Source: Locusta migratoria (taxonomy: Eukaryota > Arthropoda > Insecta > Orthoptera > Acrididae). Taken from it: 64,000 nucleotides of DNA. The stretch lies in NCBI GenBank assembly GCA_026315105.1, contig CM048744.1, positions 318,563,270 to 318,627,269 on the forward strand. The letters run 5' to 3'. A program made the translations under genes and the position numbers. Shown here one piece after another: positions 55,756 through 64,000 of this stretch; position 1 is the first letter of the stretch, and each line of letters begins with the position of its first letter. The notes under the pieces were generated by a model. It made no database searches. It saw only the letters and a list, made by a program, of their open reading frames with translations, and had not been told where the DNA came from.

Positions 55756-56058
55756 GTAAGTAGTCTGTTTTCATTACTTTGATCTTTGCTAACTAACACT
55801 ATGTGGGGTTAAATCCATTTGATGTCACAGTTTTATTGTAGGGGAAAAATGAATTGGACAAAGAGAAAATAAATGAAACACTTTTACTAGATGTTAATGA
55901 TAACCAAGTTGTTATACACAGTAGCCTATTGTTCATCTTCCTTTGTCAATCATCATCATCAAGCATACATTTTCCCAGCACAAAGCTTTTTTCTCTGTAT
56001 ATAACAACACAAAGACCAAGTTGAAATATCAGTAATATAATGAGGAAAGGTTGATATT

Positions 56059-57229
56059 TATTTATTTATTTATCCATCCATATACAATAAAAATTGTATG
56101 GATGTTGTCATCATATTTGTATACAATACAAACATAAAATCTTAAGTACATCATCTACACTTACAGACAAATAAAATATTATATTTATTAAATTTACATG
56201 CTCATATGTCACTGTTGATGATAATTGACAAACATACATTTGCATCTTAATGTAGGTAGTCCTGGACGGTATAGTAGCATTTCTCTAATAGATATTTTTT
56301 AGGGAATTTCTGAAGTCCTGTATTTTATCTTTATTTTTTATATCCTGGGGAAGTCTGTTATATAGTTTTATTCCATTATATAATATACTATTTTGGGTTT
56401 TTGTTGTGTTTTTTCTATTGAGATGTAGGTGGTGGCTGGATCTGGTTTCATGTTCATGTATGGAGCTGTTTGGTGGGTACTGGTTGATTTTTTCCTTTAT
56501 GTAGATGGCTGACTGTAAAATGTATTCTCATGGAACAGTTAGTATTCCCATATATTTGTATAATTCTGTACAGTGTGCCCTCGAGCTACTGTTTGTGATG
56601 ATCCGTACAGCCCTTTTCTGTAGCTTGAATATTGCCTGCCTATTTTGTTCATTTGTTCCCCAGAAGATAATGCCGTAACTAATTAATAATTGTAAATTTG
56701 CAAAATATGCTGTCCTAGTGCATGAGCTGCTACACACTGAATTTATTATTCTGAGTGCGTAGCAAACTGAGGCTATTTTCTTCCCGAGAACAGTAATGTG
56801 TTCGGTCCACTTTAATTGCGAATCAGTGTTCATTCCCAGAAATTTTGTTGTTGATACACATTCAATATTTTCATCTTTTATTTTTAGAAAGTTAGTGACC
56901 GGTTTTCTTTTTATGTGGAAGTTGATGCTGTTGATTTTTTTTTTACATTAAGGGTTAATTTGTTATTTTCTACCCACCTACTTACATGCACAAGTGTATC
57001 CTCAGCTTTCTGATTCAGTTTAATTTGTGAATTATCTGTGATTAATATATTACTGTCATCGGCAGACAGTACTGATTTGCCATGTTTCACACTCTGAGGA
57101 AAATCATTGATATATATTAAAAACAGTATATGTCCCAGGACACTTCCTTGGGGGACACCTATATTAATATATTCTGGCTCAGAAAGGTGTTTTGTGATGT
57201 GATTTGAGTTAATTTTAGTGATCTCCACC
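56059..57229 (-). pseudogene. LINE RT 3' half, inverted segment
   Basis: Starts at VEITKIN on the minus strand and continues IGVPQGSVLGHILFLIYIND (motif B), VLSADDSNIL (motif C with S for F in FADD), VSRWVENNKLTLNVKK, TTKFLGMNTDSQLKWTEHI, ISYGIIFWG, IFKLQKRAVRIITN and, after a stop near 56526, NSSIHEHETR and YNRLPQDIK. These are the usual C-terminal landmarks of CR1/jockey-type RTs. One frameshift lies near 56910. Confidence 0.88.
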
Positions 57230-57238
57230 AAATTCAAG

Positions 57239-58417
57239 ATGGCGCCAGGTGAAAAGTACTCATCTAACGACGTCCCAGTTTCTTTTAGATTTCATAGTGA
57301 CGTGTGTAAAACCTGCAATTTAAAGGTTAAAAGAGGTATCCTGTGTGTTGACTGCAAGTCTTGGTATCACGATAAATGTGTAAAAGTAAATCTTAAATAC
57401 GTAAAAGACGATCATGACTGGACATGCCGGCAGTGCATTGTGAATGCTACGAAAAGTGAACTAGTGAATACACTAAAGTCAAAAGAAGAAATAATACGTG
57501 TGCTGACAGACAATTTAGTGGCTATAAATACAAAACACCAAGACCTTCTGAATAAATATCAAGAACTAGTAGTGAAACACAGAGAAGTGGAGCAAAATCA
57601 TTGCCAAGAACAAGAAAATATTATTGCTAACGGGTGTTCTGCGCGTCTAAGGTGGTGTGTATCGAAGAAAAACTGCAAACAAATGGTAAGTGCAGATCCG
57701 GCGTTAACGCTTTCAAATAAACTGCTGGTAGTAGAAGACGATTTCGGCTCTGAAACAGGAAGTTGCAAACGATCTCCAGTGACCAAATTACCATCAGAAT
57801 GCAGTTACAAGAAATCGAATTCAAATTGCAAAACAGTGAAAAAACGGGTCCTGATACTAGGTGACAGCCACACCTGGAAAATTTTCGAGAAAATAAATGA
57901 ATATAACTCACTTTCTACGGCTACAGGAATAACAAAGCCGAGTGCGCCGCTATGTGAGATACTGAAAAACAGCTACTCAATTTGTGACTCAGCTAATTAT
58001 GATTTTGTCATTATCATGGGAGGCAGTAATGATGTCTATCGAAATGAGAGTAAAAATGCCACATGGTGTTTAAAATCTACACTGCGTAATCTTAAAGTGC
58101 CTAAAATCATAGTTACTAGTATGCCTCACAGATATGACCTACAAGAAAATTCAATCATAAATATGGAACTTGCAAAAGCAAACAGACAATTCCACAAAAT
58201 ATGCAAGTCTTTCCAAAACATAACATTCTGTGAGCTTCCAAATTCAAGAGATCTATTCACAAAACATGGACAACATTACAACAATGCTGGGAAGTCATAT
58301 ATCGGTAAAATGTTAATAAAACTACTACAAAATGACGATCACACTACAAGGCAACCAATTTCTATCCAATCAGTTCCGACTAAAGATACTCAAAAACGCC
58401 AAAACAACTCAAATTGA
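57239..58417 (+). CDS. LINE ORF1: PHD-like finger, coiled coil, SGNH esterase
   Basis: The ATG at 57239 (MAPGEKYSS) is chosen; the open frame extends 21 bases upstream, but that part belongs to the inverted segment. The ORF of 392 codons is intact. Residues 23-66 give C-x2-C (23, 26), C-x2-C (36, 39), H44, C47, C-x2-C (63, 66), a PHD-like cross-brace. About 75-125 is a heptad-rich helix (KSKEEIIRVLTDNL, LLNKYQELVVKHREVEQ). The C-terminal half has SGNH-hydrolase blocks: ILGDSH (208-211), GGSND (261-265) and FTKHGQHYNNAGK with likely catalytic His346. CR1-type LINEs are known to carry PHD-esterase ORF1 proteins. Basic tail KKRV..., NNSN end. Confidence 0.9.
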   Translation: MAPGEKYSSNDVPVSFRFHSDVCKTCNLKVKRGILCVDCKSWYHDKCVKVNLKYVKDDHDWTCRQCIVNATKSELVNTLKSKEEIIRVLTDNLVAINTKHQDLLNKYQELVVKHREVEQNHCQEQENIIANGCSARLRWCVSKKNCKQMVSADPALTLSNKLLVVEDDFGSETGSCKRSPVTKLPSECSYKKSNSNCKTVKKRVLILGDSHTWKIFEKINEYNSLSTATGITKPSAPLCEILKNSYSICDSANYDFVIIMGGSNDVYRNESKNATWCLKSTLRNLKVPKIIVTSMPHRYDLQENSIINMELAKANRQFHKICKSFQNITFCELPNSRDLFTKHGQHYNNAGKSYIGKMLIKLLQNDDHTTRQPISIQSVPTKDTQKRQNNSN

Positions 58418-60524
58418 AGAAAATTGTGCCACCCTCAGCCTCAAAAATTAGGCCTACCTCACGGCTGGAAGAAGAATCTACATTAGCTTTAATACCAGCA
58501 AATTGCACTAAAGAAGACAAGGTCCCAAAAGAAGAAACAAGTAGTAAAGTGAGTGACAATATAATGGAACCCTCTCATCATCCAAGTCTTTTTTTAGACC
58601 AAATCAAGTAAAACGACAAATATCTAAGGTAAGCAGTGCTCAGTGCTTTTCAGTGTTCCATCAAAACACCCAGTCCATAACTAATAAAGTGCAACAACTA
58701 GAAGTGGAACTGCAAACTCTAAACAGCTCTCTTGTTTGTATAACAGAACACTGGTGTAAGGGACATGAACTAACACATGTTGCACTAAAGTCGTATGTTC
58801 TAGGAAGTCATTATAGTAGAACCACATTGCAATGTGGAGGATCATGCATATATGTAAAGGAAGGGATTGTGTTCAAAGTTAGGGATGACATTATAGCATT
58901 AAGTGAAGACAAACATAGAAATTTCAGTTATAGAAATAGGTAAATTAAATGTACTAGAAAGGCTCACTGTATTATGTATTTACCGTGCTCCCAGTGGTGA
59001 CATGGATATTTTTATTGTAAAGCTTACACAAGCATTGGACATGGTCTCTAAACCCAAAGGCAGAATCCTCATCTGTGGAGATTTAAATATCAACACATTG
59101 AATTCTGATGGGACATGTATCACTTTCTTAAACACCTTACACAGATATCATATACCACCATTGATAAACACTGCCACAAGAATAACAACAAATTCAGCAT
59201 CATGCATTGACCACATGCTAACAGATATTGAAAAAGATATGTGCAATGTTGTTGTAGATCATCTTGGTATCTCTGACCATTCCAGTCAGTTTCTAAAAGT
59301 AAATGTAAATGTAGAAACCAACACCAAACTTCTCAAGTACACTCGGGTTTTCTCCGAGACAAAACGATCCGTATTTGCCTCACAGCTTGCCAGTGAATCC
59401 TGGGCAGAAGTGTACAGAGAGTCCACAGTGAATGGGAAGTTTTCAAAGTTTCTATCAATATTTAAATTTAAATTTGAAGAAGTGTTTCATAAAACACTAA
59501 GAGTAATTAAAACACATAATAACTGGATTACTAATGGGATAAGACAATCCTCAAAAACCCTTAGATATCTCAGCACCATAAAAAAACTACAACAACCATC
59601 CTGAATTTCAAAACTTTTATAATACTTACAAAAAGGTACATAGAAAAGTACTACTAGCAGCAAAAAGGCATCAAAATGATAAACTCATAGAAAAAGCTAG
59701 TAATAAGACCAAAGCAGCCTGGGATGTCACCAATCAGGCAACAAACAGGAAAAAAGCAGGGCAAATGAATATACAGTTGCAACTTAATGGTACCTCAGTA
59801 AATGATCCCAAAAAACTAGCTAACTTTGCAAATTAAACACTTCAGCAAGGTTGCTATCAAACTTCAACAGAAATTTGTCAACGACACACAGGACCCACAT
59901 ACACTGCACAGTGTACCACACACAATGTTCTTGCAACCCTCCACTAAAGAAGAAGTTAGCAAAGTAGTGCAGAACCTCAAAAATAAATCTTCAGTAGGCA
60001 TAGACAAAATCCCTGTGTGCTTACTGAAGGACTGTACTCAAAGATCAGCCACCCTTTAGCAAACATTATAAATGAATCATTTACCAAAGGTTCTTTCCCG
60101 GAGACACTAAAACATGCAAAAGTCCTGCCCATATATAAGAAAGGTGACCCAGAAAGTATAGAAAATTACAGACCCATATCTTTACTTTCACCATTTTCCA
60201 AAGTTATGGAAACAGAAATGAAAAATCGGCTCATGGCATATCTAACAAAGTATAATCTCCTTTGTGAAGAACAATCAGGTTTCAGGTTGGGCAAAAGCAC
60301 AAGTTCAGCTACAGCTCAATTTACAAATGCTGTTCTCAAAGCACTGGACAAAGGTGACTATGTAACTGGCATCTTTCTTGATCTTACCAAAGCCTTTGAT
60401 ACAGTTGACCACACTATTTTGTTAAATAAACTGGAGGCACTAGGTGTAAGGGGGGTAGCAAATATATGGTTTCACTCGTATCTCCAAAACAGAGTGCAAC
60501 AGGTGGAGATCACTAAAATTAACT
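58414..60524 (+). pseudogene. LINE ORF2, endonuclease and first half of RT
   Basis: ORF2 sequence in at least three frames. FHQNTQSITNKVQQLEV and ITEHWCKGHEL (58653-58943) start the APE endonuclease; after a frameshift near 58920, CIYRAPSGDMDIF, ILICGDLNINTL and LGISDHSSQF give the D/N and SDH blocks. A stop lies at 59602-59604. RT begins with LKNKSSVGIDKIPVCLLK (about 59980), then after another frameshift VLPIYKKGDPESIENYRPIS, EEQSGFRLGKSTS and TGIFLDLTKAFDTVDH (motif A). Sequence ends at VQQVEITKIN. The short frame at 58414-58611 may be the linker overlapping the ORF1 stop by ATGA-like spacing. Confidence 0.88.
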
Positions 60525-60527
60525 ACT

Positions 60528-60612
60528 TGCTAAAATTAGCTACTTGCCACAACTTTCATCAGACAAAGAGCAGACACTCATTCATACAATCACACAGGTA
60601 CAATGCGCTCAC

Positions 60613-60652
<40 letters not shown>

Positions 60653-61079
60653 GCAGTCTCCAGCTGTTTAGCTGCAAATCACAATTGCTCATGAAGCAGA
60701 GCCACTTGGCGAAACACTGTTATTGGCTGATAGACAGTATGTGTCATTCAACACCAACAAGCTATCCTCAACACCCATACAGCACACACCAGCATCAACC
60801 TACCCTCAGATCCATGTTCTAAACACACCTAGTACCTCGCAATGACATGTGGTGCAAACAACATTGAGGTTGGGCGAGAAGTGGAAACAACTGTTATGCA
60901 TGTTGTGAAACCACTACCATGCAGCAATCAATCAGTAACTACTTTCACTGAGAGAACATAGCACTATTGGCTCCACATACAGTTCGGAATATACACCCAC
61001 AAATGTGTGTCCAAACCCTGAATTCAAAGCACAACAGGCACCCAGCCTGACTCTTGGAAACAAGTCACCTATCAGCCAC
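60528..61079. other. Unassigned repeat-like sequence with (CA)n
   Basis: Begins with a short duplication (CTAAAATTAACTACTTG / CTAAAATTAGCTACTTG), includes a (CA)n tract at 60614-60648 and CAACTTTCATCAGACAAAGA. It reads like another tail repeat but has no coding content. Confidence 0.4.
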
Positions 61080-61890
61080 ATTGGTTACAACACCAGACAT
61101 ATGACATTATGTTTATGATCAATGCATAAACATTTATTTTCTGGTCAACACAGGCTCGGACATGTGTACTACACATCCCGAAATGTTTGACATGCTTCCA
61201 AGTGCATCAAGCATGCAATTACATGCAGTCAACAACACACCACTTCCCATCAATGGAAAAATGAAGCATGGACTCCCTCTAACACAGTGACAGCTCCCCT
61301 TGGATATTCTGTTTGGTAGTCAGAAAGCCACTGATATGAATCAATTTTCAGTGACACTTTCACCTCTTATCTGACCTACAACAGCCAAATCTATTCAATC
61401 ATTAGAGAATGCACTTCTCCCCCACATTATCTACTGAGTCATCCATGGAGCAAGGTGCAAACACTCTGCCATGTCTGTGAGAATCTATGACAAATGCCAA
61501 TGCCTCAACAAATCTCACACATGCACACAAACAACTATGATGGCTGTCATATACGATAGTTCTGCATGTGGCTCCCACACCCACTACAATTGTGTGTTCC
61601 CCTCCACAACTCATAATACAGCCATACAGCCAGTCCAGATGGACATGCCTCATCAAAAGGTTAGTACAGCTTTCTTTGAATTGGCTCTGCCTCCTCAGCA
61701 GGCACTTCAGTTATTCATCCATAACACAAACTATTTCAGTGCACCTTATGAACAAAATGATATATATCATTTAGTTATGACACCAGGTCTGCCTATTAAG
61801 CTGAACTTTTACTGCTGGTTCTTCCGTCATGCCACAGAAATAAGCACCATTAACAACCCCACTCACTGTATAATGTACAGTCTTTGACAG
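61080..61890 (+). pseudogene. Gypsy-like protease region, degenerate
   Basis: INIYFLVNTGSDMCTTHPEM near 61130 resembles the retropepsin start (xxDTGAxx; here NTGSD), followed by LHAVNNTPLPINGK. After stops, YHLVMTPGLPIKLNFYCWFF near 61770 fits the linker before RT in gypsy elements. The first Asp of the protease motif is replaced by Asn. Weak but consistent order. Confidence 0.5.
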
Positions 61891-63877
61891 AAATCGCGAA
61901 CCCCTCACCTAATTGCTATGCACAATCGCAAAGTTTTGCTGCCTTTTGGGAAGTATGAACAACTAGGGGACACAATCATACATACTGTAGATTACATGTG
62001 TGTCTGACACAAAAATCTAGGAGGAAAATGGTTATCTTCCAGTATCACAGGCAGTTGTAAAACATGTGTGCTTTCAGTTCGACGTGAAGGGTACTTTGTA
62101 AATGGATTTTAGAAACTGCTGTTTATTTTTGCCTTAGTTTTTTTAAGCTATTCATGACCAACATAGCTTCAGTGAACGAAGAGAGCAATAAGAATTAAGA
62201 TGCTGCAGTTCGTGAATATTGTTGGATGTTACCGACACATTTGAATGGAAAATGTGCATGCATAACATAGAATTAATCGAATTACAAGACAGTAAAAAAC
62301 TTATCGACATTAGCCACTACTTAAAGTAATCTTCATCACAAAAGTGCAATTTGACAAATGTCTAGTGAGAGCAACACTGGCACACTTGATGCAGTCACGC
62401 TACATCACTTATTTGTTGAGTGAACAGACAAAACAGATACTGTTCTAAACACTTTGTTACAAAGCGCTATGGGTTGCAGTGCACCATGATGTTCGGAGTG
62501 ATCATTTGCTTTAGCCCACCGCCTTGGTTGCGCTATAAAGACGACAACCATTTGGCACGTCAGATCTCTGAAGGCATTTTCAAGAGTGAAGATATTATTC
62601 TGTACATCATTTCCACTGGTTCTCTTTGGGTTGATGTTGTAACTAAGATATCAGCATAAATTTAGCAAACATAAGCCAGCTGTGTTACCAGAAATTTCTG
62701 TTCTGCTCAGAGAAATTGTATTGCTGTAATAAATTATTGGACATAGTTAATCGACCTTGGAAAAACCGTTCTAATGGTACCCAAAGAAAAATAAACAAGA
62801 GATACAGGATGTAGTGGTCATGAATTTAATAAATTTCACATGTAATACAGAAACGAGTATTACAATTGCTCCAGTAAGCAAACATATCCAAAACTACCAG
62901 TGTGGACAAGTGATTGTGAACATTCCCAGCTGCATCCAACTGATCCATAGTCCATGTCTTATTAAAATACCTAATGGGAGGCATTTGACCCCATATTGGG
63001 CAGTTATAATACCAGATACAATTATGTCAAATGAATGTGCAGGGAACCAAACTATGCTAAAAGATAAGCTTATTTATTATATCTCACCAGATGGCCAACT
63101 ATTTATCAGCGAGGGCCAATTTGACTACTGACTTTTTCACATTTGCCTTCCATTTTGAAATATGGCTCATTATGTTGCTCACATAACAAAACAAACAAAT
63201 GTGATGATTGAGTAATAATCTGTATTGCAAACATTGTGAGGAAATTATTGATGTCAGTCACAGACTTATTCCATAACCATGAAAATATATTGATAATATG
63301 AAATGAAACATGTGCAGCAAAGAATTGTGTTGCATCAAATGAATTTCTTTAAGCTATCATATCCATCCCATAATTATATTTTTATTCCATATCTTTCAAT
63401 AACAACGCAAAAGCTACATTTTTTGTGTAAGCAACATTAGGAATATTAAACCGATGTGGCATTCAAATCCGTAGTGGTTTAATCTCATCCAGTTTCGCTG
63501 CAGACGGTAGTACTAGGACAAGAATTCTGAATAACGACAAGCCCAGTATTCATCATTTGGCATCCCCAGAGGTTAAAGAGATCTTTTAGTGTGAGTTTGT
63601 CACTGGCAAGTATCGAACATGTGATGTTTCGCATACTAATCAAAAACATTAAACTGCCAAGCCACCTGCACCTGTAAATACATCATGCAGGAAATAGATG
63701 TCTGATCATTGACCTTAGAATGAAGTCGGCCATCTTTTCCAAGAAGCAGGCATTAATTTGATACTGCAAACAGTGAACTTAAGGAGGTAGAGTAACTTGT
63801 AAACTCTTGAGCCTAAGAGTCAACTTTTGGTGTTTCTTCATCATAGCAAGAGCCTTAGTGTGTGAAAATAAGGAGAC
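61891..63877. other. Unassigned sequence
   Basis: Nearly 2 kb without a nameable motif. Frames at 62420-62659 and 62814-63131 are open and moderately protein-like. The second (MNLINFTCNTETSITIAP start, several N-x-S/T sites and Cys) could be retroelement-derived, but I cannot assign it. No continuation of the host gene was found. Confidence 0.35.
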
Positions 63878-63945
63878 AAAACCCTCATCATTTCCTTTTC
63901 CCTCTCCTTCCCTTCTGCCTGAAGAAGCAACTTGGTTGCGAAAGC

Positions 63946-64000
<55 letters not shown>
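63878..64000 (+). mobile_element. PLE family B tail, cut by the window edge
   Basis: AAAACCCTCATCATTTCCTT, CCCTTCTGCCTGAAGAAGCA and GGTTGCGAAAGCTTG match the family B tail at 37060-37125, with hairpin GCAAC-TTG-GTTGC at 63919-63946. It is followed by a (TG)n tract to the edge. Confidence 0.88.

Larger units (their letters stand above)
56059..60527. mobile_element. CR1-like LINE with inverted 3' half
   Basis: The 5' part (57230-60524) runs on the plus strand; the 3' part (57229-56059) runs on the minus strand and ends in a (TAAA)n-type tail at 56059-56076. A 23-bp block beginning GGTGGAGATCACTAAAATTA is present both at the far end of the 5' part (60502-60524) and, reversed, at the inner end of the 3' part (57207-57229). 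The two halves therefore meet at the same point of the element and together account for a near-complete LINE. No target-site duplication was found. Confidence 0.9.

Noticed and set aside
56059..60527. Two independent LINE insertions back to back
   Set aside because: The halves are complementary parts of one element and share a 23-bp overlap at the break, which two random truncations would hardly produce.
61471..61887. Open frame of 138 codons as an independent gene
   Set aside because: It lies in line with protease-like and pre-RT-like pieces of a gypsy relic and has no motif of its own.
62814..63131. Open frame of 105 codons as a host exon or gene
   Set aside because: No splice sites in the phase needed after exon 4 and no motif; possibly retroelement-derived but unsupported.

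Overview
The window is eukaryotic nuclear DNA. No operon-like gene density is seen, spliceosomal introns are present, microsatellites are abundant, and almost every long open frame is a retroelement or transposon relic. The mixture of RTE-type LINEs, Penelope-like elements (PLEs) with GIY-YIG domains, tRNA-derived SINEs, Tc1/mariner, hAT and gypsy relics looks like a giant, repeat-rich insect genome. From memory of its repeat families I would guess an orthopteran such as a Schistocerca-type grasshopper; that assignment is inference.

The only host gene I can support lies on the + strand as four short coding exons (18154-18239, 24978-25068, 44422-44503, 55594-55755). They are separated by introns of about 6.7, 19.4 and 11.1 kb. 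Reading phase is kept across all three junctions and every intron is GT...AG. The window holds an internal part of this gene, and I do not recognise the protein. One further exon-like block with canonical splice sites lies on the - strand at 32636-32770 inside the big intron.

Layout, left to right: a gag-like LTR relic (280-1390); a head-to-head PLE pair (1633-5115) inside one copy of a local direct repeat whose second copy (5864-7463) carries a solo PLE tail; an almost intact RTE LINE on the - strand with a 12-bp target-site duplication (7558-10843); a degenerate hAT transposase interrupted by a SINE (11690-13410); PLE-tail inverted pairs (14327-14955, 15034-15440); one copy of repeat Y (15631-16690); host exon 1; a dead mariner with long terminal inverted repeats (18880-20386); a dead gypsy pol (-) (21290-22950); another inverted tail pair (23455-24235); host exon 2; RTE and jockey-like LINE relics (25850-29070); a Tc1 relic, the second repeat Y copy and the antisense exon (30815-33120); a gypsy relic (33380-35260); a near-perfect palindrome (36706-37199); a second head-to-head PLE pair with an RTE nested in its right arm (37224-43050); LINE relics and host exon 3 (43600-46250); Helitron helicase remains (49399-50338); a short-TIR element (51401-52923); host exon 4; a CR1-like LINE whose 3' part is inverted relative to its 5' part (56059-60527); gypsy-like remains (61080-61890); and the start of another PLE tail running off the right edge.

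The recurring theme is inverted retroelement pairs with their 3' tails pointing outward, at least seven in 64 kb, plus one LINE with the signature of twin priming. The tails of several otherwise distinct families share a small hairpin flanked by CUGAnGA-like and GAAA sequence, which resembles a hammerhead-ribozyme core, followed further down by a GGTRAGT-like motif. No bacterial-type system, CRISPR array or rRNA is present.
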